A stretch of DNA of 6,283 bases from Betaproteobacteria bacterium. GTDB lineage: Bacteria > Pseudomonadota > Gammaproteobacteria > Burkholderiales > Casimicrobiaceae. The notes under the pieces were generated by a model. That model saw only the letters and a list, made by a program, of their open reading frames with translations, did not search any database and was not told where the DNA came from. The DNA is taken from positions 1-6,283 of the forward strand of contig VBDA01000034.1 in NCBI GenBank assembly GCA_005883655.1, in the 5' to 3' direction. Of the stretch, positions 1 through 6,283 are shown piece after piece. The position numbers were made by a program, and so were the translations under genes. How positions within the stretch are numbered: position 1 is the stretch's first letter; each line of letters opens with the position of its first letter.

Positions 1-45
1 CTCGGCGACTGGCTGCGCGACGCGCTCAATCCGAGGCTGCAATAG
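1..45 (+). CDS. C-terminal end of a DppC/OppC-like ABC transporter permease (partial)
   Basis: Only the last 14 codons and the TAG stop are in the window; they read LGDWLRDALNPRLQ. The ending GD-W-LRD-LNPRL is typical of the extreme C-terminus of inner-membrane permeases of the peptide/nickel ABC family (DppC, OppC), where the G-D-x-L-R-D-x-L-D/N-P stretch follows the last membrane helix. The two ATPase genes that follow fit the usual B-C-D-F gene order. The protein would form half of the membrane channel, paired with a DppB-like subunit expected upstream. Family assignment rests on this short tail plus context; the substrate cannot be inferred. Confidence 0.75.
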   Translation, partial: LGDWLRDALNPRLQ

Positions 46-133
46 TCGCCGGGGCGGGACATTGCGGGCCGCAAGCTCGACGCCGCGCGCAAATGACGCT
101 ACCTCGCGCTCGCTCCTTCCATCCGACGACTGC

Positions 134-1123
134 GTGAAGTCCGCGGATCCGCTGCTGGTCGTCGAGCATCTCCGTGTGGAGTTTCCCACGCGCCGCGGGA
201 CGCTGACCGCGGTCGACGACGTCTCGCTGTCGATCGCGGCGGGCGAGGTGCTCGGCGTCGTGGGCGAATCCGGCGCCGGGAAGTCGCTCACCGGCGCGGC
301 GATCATCGGCCTGATCGATCCTCCCGGGCGCATTGCGGGCGGAGAGATTCGTCTTGCCGGGCGCCGCATCGACAACCTGCCGCAGGAAGCGTTGCGGCGC
401 ATTCGCGGCCGCGAAATCGGCGCGGTGTTTCAGGACCCGTTGACGTCGCTCAATCCGCTATATACCGTCGGCCGGCAGCTTGTCGAAACCATCACTACGC
501 ACCTCGACCTGGGACAGAAGGCCGCGCGGGACCGGGCGTTGAGCCTGTTGAACGAAGTCGGGATCTCGGCAGCAGAGCGGCGCATCGATCATTATCCGCA
601 TCAGTTCTCCGGCGGAATGCGCCAGCGGGTGGTGATCGCGCTCGCGCTGGCGGCGAAGCCCAAGCTCATCATCGCCGACGAGCCGACGACAGCGCTCGAC
701 GTGTCCATCCAGGCGCAGATCATCGCGCTGCTCAAGCGGTTGTGTCGCGATCACGATACTGCCGTGATGCTGATCACGCATGACATGGGCGTGATCGCCG
801 AGACCGCCGACCGTGTGGCGGTCATGTACGCGGGGCGCGTGGCTGAAATCGGCCCCGTCGCGGATGTCATTCATCGGCCGCAGCATCCTTATACCGCCGG
901 CTTGATGGGATCGATTCCGTCGATCGTCGCCGAGCGCGAGGAGCTCGCGCAGATCGACGGGACGATGCCGCGCCTGACGGCGATACCGAACGGGTGCGCG
1001 TTCAATCCGCGCTGCCCGAAGGTATTCGAGCGCTGCCGCCACGAGCGACCCGACCTGCTGCCGGCCGGCAGCACGCTGGCCGCTTGCTGGCTGCATGCGC
1101 ACGATGTGATCAGCGTCCAATGA
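134..1123 (+). CDS. dppD: Peptide/nickel-type ABC transporter ATP-binding protein, DppD/OppD-like
   Basis: One of the two ATPases powering import of oligopeptides or a similar solute; it acts on the cytoplasmic face of the inner membrane. Counting from the GTG at 134 (329 aa), the motifs are Walker A GESGAGKS (44-51), Q-loop Gln100 in FQDPLTSLNP, signature FSGGMRQR (158-165), Walker B LIIADEP with catalytic Glu183, D-loop TALD, and H-loop His216. The C-terminal oligopeptide-transporter extension has HPYT (251-254) and Cys288, Cys294, Cys301 and Cys318, a pattern known to bind a 4Fe-4S cluster in this family. The start is uncertain. The frame is open from a TTG at 62, which would add 24 Ser/Arg-rich residues unlike the family. 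GTG 134 gives the normal length (MKSADPLLVVEHL...) but has no good ribosome site. The stop overlaps the next gene's ATG (ATGA). The transported substrate is unknown, so the symbol is by family only. Confidence 0.93.
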   Translation: MKSADPLLVVEHLRVEFPTRRGTLTAVDDVSLSIAAGEVLGVVGESGAGKSLTGAAIIGLIDPPGRIAGGEIRLAGRRIDNLPQEALRRIRGREIGAVFQDPLTSLNPLYTVGRQLVETITTHLDLGQKAARDRALSLLNEVGISAAERRIDHYPHQFSGGMRQRVVIALALAAKPKLIIADEPTTALDVSIQAQIIALLKRLCRDHDTAVMLITHDMGVIAETADRVAVMYAGRVAEIGPVADVIHRPQHPYTAGLMGSIPSIVAEREELAQIDGTMPRLTAIPNGCAFNPRCPKVFERCRHERPDLLPAGSTLAACWLHAHDVISVQ

Positions 1124-2187
1124 GCATCCATCCAGTGCCCAACGAGCGTGCGATGAGCGTCCCGCTCGTCGAACTGATCGACGTCGCACGCTATTTCGAT
1201 GTCTCCCCGCCGTGGCTCAACCGCGTCATCGAGCGCAAGCCGCGGCAGATTCTGCGCGCCGTCGACGGCGTGAGCTTCGCCATCGAAAAAGGCGAGACGC
1301 TGGGCCTGGTGGGCGAATCCGGCTGTGGCAAGTCGACCGTGGCGAGGCTCATCGTCGGCCTGTACCGCCCCACGAGCGGCGAAATCCGCTACGCCGGCCG
1401 CCTGGTCGACTTTGCCGATCCGGAGCTTGCGCTGCGGCGGACCATGCAGATGATCTTTCAGGATCCCTACGCGAGCCTCAATCCGCGGTGGAGGGTCAAG
1501 GACATCGTCGCCGAGCCGATCCGCGCCCACGGACTCGCCCAGACGCCAGCGGCATTGGCGGCCAAGGTCGTTGCGCTTCTGGAGCAGGTGGGCCTTGCCG
1601 GCGCCGATGGGGCGAAATATCCGCACCAGTTCTCGGGCGGTCAGCGCCAGCGCATTTCCATCGCCCGCGCGCTGGCGACCGATCCGGCTTTTCTGATCTG
1701 CGACGAGCCGACGTCCGCGCTCGACGTTTCGGTCCAGGCCCAGGTGCTGAACCTGATGCGCAACCTGCAGCGTGAGCTCGGGCTCACCTATTTGTTCATC
1801 TCGCACAACCTCGCGGTAGTCCACCATATCGCCGATCGAGTCGGCGTCATGTATCTCGGCCGCGTCGTCGAGTTCGCGCGGACACGGCAATTGTTCACCT
1901 CGCCACAGCATCCGTACACGCGCATGCTGCTGGCCGCGGTGCCGGATCTGGCGATGACCGGCGTACCGCGCACCGCGGTGGGCGGCGAAGTGCCGAATCC
2001 ACTCGATCCTCCTACAGGCTGCGCCTTCCATCCCCGTTGTCCCTACGCCAACGAACGCTGTCAGCGCGAGACGCCGCTGCTGAAGACGGCCCCGCTGGCG
2101 GAACCGGGTACTGGCCAGGTCGCGTGTCACGCGGTCGAGGAAGGACGTCTCGCGCCGGTCGCGTTGGCGCTGCCCTCAACGGCTTAG
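1120..2187 (+). CDS. dppF: Peptide/nickel-type ABC transporter ATP-binding protein, DppF/OppF-like
   Basis: The second ATPase of the same importer, expected to pair with the DppD-like protein as a heterodimer under the two permeases. From ATG 1120 it is 355 aa. Motifs are Walker A GESGCGKS (65-72), Q-loop Gln114 in FQDPYASLNPR, signature FSGGQRQR (171-178), Walker B FLICDEP with Glu196, D-loop SALD, and H-loop His229 in FISHN. The C-terminal extension has HPYT (264-267) and four cysteines (301, 307, 314, 336) matching the family's 4Fe-4S pattern. FSGGQ here against FSGGM in its partner is the usual F/D difference. The ATGA overlap with the upstream stop supports start 1120 and coupled translation. 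ATG 1153 (344 aa) is an alternative, and a GTG-type start further upstream at 994 is only frame run-on inside dppD. The last about 15 residues are Ala/Pro-rich and carry no recognised motif. Confidence 0.94.
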   Translation: MSIHPVPNERAMSVPLVELIDVARYFDVSPPWLNRVIERKPRQILRAVDGVSFAIEKGETLGLVGESGCGKSTVARLIVGLYRPTSGEIRYAGRLVDFADPELALRRTMQMIFQDPYASLNPRWRVKDIVAEPIRAHGLAQTPAALAAKVVALLEQVGLAGADGAKYPHQFSGGQRQRISIARALATDPAFLICDEPTSALDVSVQAQVLNLMRNLQRELGLTYLFISHNLAVVHHIADRVGVMYLGRVVEFARTRQLFTSPQHPYTRMLLAAVPDLAMTGVPRTAVGGEVPNPLDPPTGCAFHPRCPYANERCQRETPLLKTAPLAEPGTGQVACHAVEEGRLAPVALALPSTA

Positions 2188-2211
2188 GCGCCTTCGTGAA
2201 TCGGTTATAAT
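2183..2211 (+). promoter_or_regulatory. Predicted sigma-70 promoter for smc
   Basis: A perfect -10 hexamer TATAAT lies at 2206-2211 inside the short AT-rich patch GGTTATAATTCG, which stands out in this GC-rich sequence and begins 18 bp after the dppF stop. The -35 region (about 2183-2189, overlapping the dppF stop codon) matches TTGACA poorly, and there is no extended -10 TG. Transcription would start near 2218, giving a leader of about 100 nt before the smc TTG. Promoter function is inferred from the -10 box and its place ahead of smc. Confidence 0.6.
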
Positions 2212-2226
2212 TCGTTTCTTTCGAAC

Positions 2227-2252
2227 GGCATCGCCGGCCTTCGGCGGGTGCC
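2227..2252 (+). other. Hairpin in the smc leader
   Basis: An imperfect inverted repeat: GGCA (2227-2230) pairs with TGCC (2249-2252), and CGCCG (2232-2236) pairs with CGGCG (2242-2246) around the loop GCCTT, with a small internal loop (T against GG). No run of T follows, so it is not a classical intrinsic terminator for the transporter operon. If transcription starts near 2218, it lies close to the 5' end of the smc mRNA. Two shorter stems follow, at 2252-2266 (CCC.GG/CC.GGG) and 2282-2292 (CCTC-TTC-GAGG). Function is unknown; GC-rich DNA forms such stems often by chance. Confidence 0.4.
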
Positions 2253-2313
2253 CCAGGAAATCCGGGTGTCTCCAGCGATCTCCTCTTCGAGGCGCGTCGC
2301 GTTTGTCCAGAAG

Positions 2314-2323
2314 AATTCGAATT
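2314..2323. repeat. 10-bp perfect palindrome over the smc start codon
   Basis: AATTCGAATT reads the same on both strands and covers the first two bases of the TTG start. Its core TTCGAA occurs once more in the leader at 2220-2225. It sits in the spacer between the weak ribosome site and the start codon. It could be an operator half-site arrangement or simply a locally AT-rich start region that keeps the mRNA unfolded. No known operator was recognised. Confidence 0.35.
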
Positions 2324-5300
2324 GCGCCTCACTCAGATCAAGCTGGCCGGTTTCAAGTCATTCGTCGATCCGACGATAATCGCCACCCCCGGTCAACTCG
2401 TCGGCATCGTCGGTCCCAACGGTTGCGGCAAGTCCAACGTCATCGATGCGGTGCGCTGGGTCCTCGGCGAATCGAGGGCCTCGGCGTTGCGGGGCGAGTC
2501 GATGCAGGACGTGATCTTCAATGGAGCCGGGGACCGGGCGCCGGTAGGTCGCGCCTCGGTCGAGCTGTTCTTCGACAATAGCGAGGGCAGGATAGGCGGC
2601 CAGTGGGGCCAGTACGCCGAGCTTTCGATCAAGCGCGTCCTCTCCCGCGATGGTGACTCGACGTACTACATCAACAATATTCCGGTACGGCGGCGCGACA
2701 TCCACGATGTCTTCCTCGGCACAGGCCTGGGCCCGCGCGCTTACGCCATCATCGAGCAGGGCATGATTTCGCGCGTGATCGAGGCCAAGCCGGAAGAGCT
2801 GAGAATATTTCTGGAGGAGGCCGCCGGCGTTTCCAAATACAAGGAGCGGCGCAAGGAAACGGAGGGGCGCCTAAGCGACGCGCGCGAAAATCTGGCACGC
2901 GTGGAAGACATTCGTGCCGAGCTCGCCGCGCAGCTCGCCAAACTCGATGCTCAGGCCAAGGTCGCCACCGAATATCGCGACCTCGAGGCGCGCATGATGT
3001 GGTTCGCCAAGCAGCAGGACGCGGTGCGCTTGCGCGAGAAGCACACCACCGAGATTGCCAATCTCAGCGGCGGGTTCGAAGCGCTCCAGGCCGAGCTTCG
3101 CGCCGCGGAGGCACGCCTGGAGTCCCTTCGCGCCGACCACTATCGTGCCGGCGACGAGATGCACGCCAAGCAGGGTGCTTTCTACGCCGCGAACGCGGAG
3201 GTAACACGGCTCGAGCAGCAACTGCAGTTCGCGCGCGAGAACGAAGGCAGGCTCGCCCAGCAGGTCGAGCAGATCACCGCTCAGGTGGCCGCGTTTACGC
3301 TGCAGCTGGATGAGATCGTGCAGGATTCGCGGTCGGCGGACCGCGATCTCGAGGCGGCGATCGCCACCCGGGACGCGACCGGCGAGGAGGAACGCGCCGC
3401 GACCGCGGCGCTGCCGGCGCTCGAGCAGTCGGTCGCCGAAGCATCGCGGCTGATGGTCGAGATTCAGCAGCGCATGAACGAAATCGAGCAGACCATTCGC
3501 GTCGGAGACACGCGGCGGGAAAATTCCGCCAAGGTGCTCGCGGCGCTTGGCACACGGCGCGAAAGGCTGGATGCCGAAACGCGCGAGCTTGCGCTGCCGG
3601 TGAGCGACCCGATCGCTGCCGTCGCGGAACAGCTCGAGCAGGAAAATGCCGATCTGGCCGGACGGGAGACGGCGCTCGCCGAGTTGAACGCCGTCGTCCA
3701 GTCGCTTCAGGAGCGGCATCGCGCCGCCGGCGATACCTGGCAGCAGGTCAGCAGCGCGCTGGCCGATCGCGAGGCGCGCTCGGCAGCGCTCGCCGAATTG
3801 CAGGCCAAGATCGACAGCGGCAAGGATTCCGCCGCATGGCTGGCCGGCAAGGGACTCCAAAAAGCGCCCAGGCTGTGGCAACAGCTCGATATCGAGCGCG
3901 GATGGGAAGATGCGCTGGAGGCCGTGCTGCGCGAGCGCTTGAATGCCCTCGAGTTGCCCTCGCTCGACGCCGCACTGGCCTGGATCGATCCGGATGTGGC
4001 GCTTCCCGGTCGTGTCGCGGCCTACGCGCCGGCGACCGGGAACGTGCCATTGAAGCCGCCTTTCGACGCCTTGCTGGCAAAAGTCAAGACCGTGCGAAGC
4101 GAGCTGTCGCGGGTGTTGATCGACTGGCTCGACAATGTCCGCTGCCGCGACGATCTCGAAAGCGCCTTGCGCGACCGCGCGGCGCTGGGACCCGGAGAAA
4201 GCTTTGTCACCTTGGCCGGACACATCGTCAGTGCCGACGCGGTCAGTTTTTTTGCGCCGGACAGCGAGCTTCACGGCGTGATCGCGCGCCAGCGCGAGCT
4301 TGCCGAGCTCGCGCAGGCCATCGTCATCGCGCGCGCCGACACCGAAGTCGCAGCGACCGCCCGCACCGCCGCGGAAAACGATCTCAAAGCGCGCCAGCAG
4401 GAGTATCACGCCGAAAGCATGGCGATGTCGTCGCAGCAGCGCCGCTGCCATGACCTCGAGCTGGAGCTGATGCAATTGCGGCAGGCAGCCGAGACCGCGC
4501 AAAGGCGGCGCGCCCAGATCGCCGATGAGCTCGCGGCTCTGGTCCTCGACGAGGCCAGTGAGCGCGAATCGCTGGCGGCGACCGATGTCGAGGTCGACAT
4601 CAGCCGGCGGCAATTGGCGGACGCGACGCAGCAACAGGAAAACTCGCGCCGCGCGCGCGACGAAGCGGAGGCCGCGCTGGCCAGGGGACGGGAGCGGGCG
4701 AGGCTCGCCGATCGCGCGGCGCAGGAGGCGGGCTTTGCCGAGCGATCATGCCGCGAGCGCATTGTCGAGCTCAACCGCCGCCGCGAAGGCATCGAGGCGC
4801 AAATCGCGCAGCAGCAGGCGCTGGTCGCGCAGGTGGCCGACGAGCGGCGACAGATCGACTGGAGCCCGGTGGAAGCCTCGCTTCAGGCTCAGCTCGCTTC
4901 GCGGGCAGCCGCGGAGCAGGCGCTGGCGGCGGCGCGCGACCGGCAAGAGTCGCTCGCTTCCGAGATGCGGCGCTCCGATGAAGCGCGGCTCACCATCGAC
5001 CAGCGGCTCGATCCTGCGCGCGCACGTATCGAGGAGATAAGGCTCAAGGAACAAGCCGCGGTGCTGTCGGAGGAGATGTACACGCAGCAACTCGACGAGG
5101 CGCACGCCGATCTCGGCAGCCTTCCCGAGCAGCTCAAGGGATGGGGAAGGGCGAGCACGCTCCCCGGCGAAATCGAGCGCCTCACGCAGGTCATCGCCAC
5201 GCTGGGTCCGGTCAACCTTGCGGCGCTGGACGAGCTTTCGCAGACCGCGGAACGCAAGCAGTATCTCGATGCTCAGGCGCAGGATCTGACCGAGGCAATG

Positions 5301-5825
5301 ACGACGCTCCAGAGCGCGATCCGTCAGATCGACCGCGAATCGCGCGAGCTTCTGCAGCAGACCTTCGATTCGGTCAATGTCAACTTCGGCAAATTGTTTC
5401 CGACCCTTTTCGGCGGCGGACAGGCGAGGCTGGTCTTGAGCGGCGAGGAAATCCTCGATTCCGGCGTGCAGGTGATCGCTCAGCCGCCCGGAAAGCGCAA
5501 TACGTCGATCCATCTGCTCTCCGGCGGCGAGAAGTCGCTGACGGCGATCGCACTGGTCTTTGCGCTGTTCCAGCTCAATCCAGCGCCATTCTGCCTGCTC
5601 GACGAAGTCGACGCGCCGCTCGACGATCCGAACACCGACCGATTCTGCGCGCTGGTGCGCACGATGGCCGAGGTGACGCAGTTTCTGTTCATCAGCCACA
5701 ACAAAATCACCATGGAAATGGCCAATCAGCTGGTCGGGATCACGATGCCCGATCCGGGCGTCTCGCGCGTCGTCGCGGTAGACATCGCCGAGGCGTTGGA
5801 GCTGGCGGAAACCACGGCGTCTTAA
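2322..5825 (+). CDS. smc: Chromosome segregation protein SMC (condensin ATPase)
   Basis: A full-length SMC ATPase (1167 aa; the family is usually about 1150-1200). With ScpA and ScpB kleisin partners it forms the ring that compacts and resolves sister chromosomes on the nucleoid. Layout: N-terminal head (1 to about 170) starting MRLTQIKLAGFKSFVDPT, with Walker A GPNGCGKS (31-38), R-loop Arg57 and Q-loop Gln146; coiled-coil arm rich in Glu, Arg, Ala and Gln (about 170-510); hinge (about 515-655); returning arm (about 660-1010); C-terminal head with signature LLSGGEKSLTAIAL (Ser1067, Gly1068, Gly1069), Walker B FCLLDEVDAPLDD (Asp1094, catalytic Glu1095), D-loop and H-loop His1126. All ATPase residues are intact. 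The start is TTG: the frame is open back to 2211 but holds no other start codon, and the N-terminus matches the family exactly. A weak AGAAGA ribosome site sits 8-9 nt upstream. The hinge lacks the glycine-rich GG-x-x-x-GG motif of Bacillus SMC. It is not MukB, which differs in size and sequence. Confidence 0.98.
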   Translation: MRLTQIKLAGFKSFVDPTIIATPGQLVGIVGPNGCGKSNVIDAVRWVLGESRASALRGESMQDVIFNGAGDRAPVGRASVELFFDNSEGRIGGQWGQYAELSIKRVLSRDGDSTYYINNIPVRRRDIHDVFLGTGLGPRAYAIIEQGMISRVIEAKPEELRIFLEEAAGVSKYKERRKETEGRLSDARENLARVEDIRAELAAQLAKLDAQAKVATEYRDLEARMMWFAKQQDAVRLREKHTTEIANLSGGFEALQAELRAAEARLESLRADHYRAGDEMHAKQGAFYAANAEVTRLEQQLQFARENEGRLAQQVEQITAQVAAFTLQLDEIVQDSRSADRDLEAAIATRDATGEEERAATAALPALEQSVAEASRLMVEIQQRMNEIEQTIRVGDTRRENSAKVLAALGTRRERLDAETRELALPVSDPIAAVAEQLEQENADLAGRETALAELNAVVQSLQERHRAAGDTWQQVSSALADREARSAALAELQAKIDSGKDSAAWLAGKGLQKAPRLWQQLDIERGWEDALEAVLRERLNALELPSLDAALAWIDPDVALPGRVAAYAPATGNVPLKPPFDALLAKVKTVRSELSRVLIDWLDNVRCRDDLESALRDRAALGPGESFVTLAGHIVSADAVSFFAPDSELHGVIARQRELAELAQAIVIARADTEVAATARTAAENDLKARQQEYHAESMAMSSQQRRCHDLELELMQLRQAAETAQRRRAQIADELAALVLDEASERESLAATDVEVDISRRQLADATQQQENSRRARDEAEAALARGRERARLADRAAQEAGFAERSCRERIVELNRRREGIEAQIAQQQALVAQVADERRQIDWSPVEASLQAQLASRAAAEQALAAARDRQESLASEMRRSDEARLTIDQRLDPARARIEEIRLKEQAAVLSEEMYTQQLDEAHADLGSLPEQLKGWGRASTLPGEIERLTQVIATLGPVNLAALDELSQTAERKQYLDAQAQDLTEAMTTLQSAIRQIDRESRELLQQTFDSVNVNFGKLFPTLFGGGQARLVLSGEEILDSGVQVIAQPPGKRNTSIHLLSGGEKSLTAIALVFALFQLNPAPFCLLDEVDAPLDDPNTDRFCALVRTMAEVTQFLFISHNKITMEMANQLVGITMPDPGVSRVVAVDIAEALELAETTAS

Positions 5826-5839
5826 CAGGCCCTAATCCG

Positions 5840-6283
5840 ATGTTTGGGATGAATCCCTTGTTCCTCGGCCTCATCGCCGCCGGCATCCTGCTCGTCGCCG
5901 GCGTGCTGATTTACAATTGGCTGCAGGAGCGCCGGGTGCGCCGCCGGATGAACACCGCGCTCCGCAAGTCTGACGGCACGCCGCCTGGCGTGACGCGCGG
6001 TCGGGGACGAATCGAGCCGATGTTGAATGCCGACGACTCGGAGTCTTCGCAAAGCGTCGCGATCGAGATGGCGCCGGAAGACGACGAGTTGCTCCCGCAT
6101 GTCGCCGAGGAAATCCCGGACGAATCGCTGTCGCAGGTCGTGCCAGCGACCAAAGCCGAACGCCTCGGTCTCGCGCCCGATCCGGATATCGAGTGCGTCG
6201 CTTTGCTTCAGCCGGCGCAGGCCGCTTCCACGGCGGCACTCGGTTCGGCACGGTCGGCGGATGGCGCGAAACCGGTCCGCTGG
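5840..6283 (+). CDS. zipA: ZipA-like cell division protein, N-terminal part (cut by window edge)
   Basis: An open frame of 148 codons that runs off the window. It begins MFGMNPLFLGLIAAG, with one hydrophobic helix at about residues 7-26, then a basic patch (QERRVRRRM, about 29-37). An acidic, low-complexity linker follows (about 38-113). At about 114 starts a segment DPDIECVALLQPAQ, ending KPVRW at the edge, which resembles the beginning of the ZipA C-terminal FtsZ-binding domain in beta-proteobacteria. ZipA anchors the FtsZ ring to the inner membrane with its N-terminal helix and a cytoplasmic C-terminal domain. The gene starts 14 bp after the smc stop, so the two are very likely cotranscribed, and smc-zipA is a recurring pair. 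The linker is shorter than in E. coli ZipA. ATG 5849 (Met4) is an alternative start; the ribosome site is weak (AGG at 5827-5829). The C-terminal domain is not visible beyond its first about 35 residues. Confidence 0.85.
   Translation, partial: MFGMNPLFLGLIAAGILLVAGVLIYNWLQERRVRRRMNTALRKSDGTPPGVTRGRGRIEPMLNADDSESSQSVAIEMAPEDDELLPHVAEEIPDESLSQVVPATKAERLGLAPDPDIECVALLQPAQAASTAALGSARSADGAKPVRW

Noticed and set aside
1212..1775. Plus-strand overlapping frame (187 codons) inside dppF
   Set aside because: It is a shifted-frame shadow of dppF; the composition (Arg, Ala, Gly, Pro) is typical of out-of-frame GC-rich sequence and all ABC motifs are in the other frame.
2227..2252. Intrinsic terminator for the transporter operon
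   Set aside because: The stem is imperfect and is followed by CCAGGAAATCC, not a T run, and it sits downstream of the smc -10 box.
2871..4634. Long minus-strand open frame (587 codons) opposite smc, and similar ones at 889-2130 and 4746-5699
   Set aside because: They lie entirely opposite strongly supported genes, their translations are Arg/Leu/Gly-rich with no recognisable domain, and such antisense frames are expected in GC-rich DNA with few stop codons.
2322..5825. Alternative identity as MukB, RecN, SbcC or another coiled-coil ATPase
   Set aside because: Length, the N-terminus MRLTQIKLAGFKSF, a central hinge and the FCLLDEVDAPLDD Walker B are specific to SMC.
5822..6251. Minus-strand frames opposite the zipA-like gene
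   Set aside because: The plus-strand frame has a clear N-terminal membrane helix, an acidic linker and the start of a ZipA-like domain, and follows smc closely; the minus-strand translations show no domain.
1..6283. Mobile element, prophage, CRISPR or defence system
   Set aside because: No transposase, integrase, phage gene, regular direct repeats or terminal inverted repeats were seen; composition is even and all genes are core-type or common transporter genes.

Overview
The window looks like ordinary chromosomal DNA of a GC-rich proteobacterium (roughly two thirds G+C by eye, with strong G/C preference at third codon positions). A beta-proteobacterium is the best guess. The main reason is the gene pair smc followed 14 bp later by a zipA-type cell-division gene, in the order usual for beta- and many gamma-proteobacteria, where ligA normally comes next. 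The SMC protein also has the proteobacterial hinge and C-terminal head style. This assignment is by recall of protein families and no search was run. Every supported gene is on the + strand.

Left part (1-2187): the end of a peptide/nickel-type ABC transporter operon. It holds the last 14 codons of an inner-membrane permease (DppC/OppC-like), then a DppD-like ATPase and a DppF-like ATPase. The two ATPase genes overlap by ATGA, which suggests coupled translation and a heterodimeric ATPase pair. Both ATPases carry the full nucleotide-binding motif set and a C-terminal extension with four cysteines of the kind that binds a 4Fe-4S cluster in this family. The substrate cannot be told, because the binding protein and most of the permease lie outside the window.

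Middle (2188-2321): a 134-bp gap with a very good -10 box (TATAAT) just after the dppF stop, a leader of about 100 nt that can form several small hairpins, and a 10-bp perfect palindrome overlapping the smc start. No convincing terminator with a U-tract is seen. smc therefore appears to have its own promoter but may also receive read-through from the transporter operon.

Right part (2322-6283): a full-length smc gene (1167 aa, TTG start) encoding the condensin ATPase for chromosome compaction and segregation. It is followed by the first 148 codons of a zipA-like gene for an FtsZ-tethering membrane protein, cut by the window edge. Together they form a chromosome-segregation/cell-division transcription unit with no obvious functional link to the transporter upstream.

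I found no mobile element, tRNA, rRNA, CRISPR array or clear novel system. The points worth a second look are small: the forced TTG start under a palindrome, the structured smc leader, a T TTT TTT slippery heptamer in the smc hinge, the hinge without the glycine-rich motif, and the uncertain dppD start.
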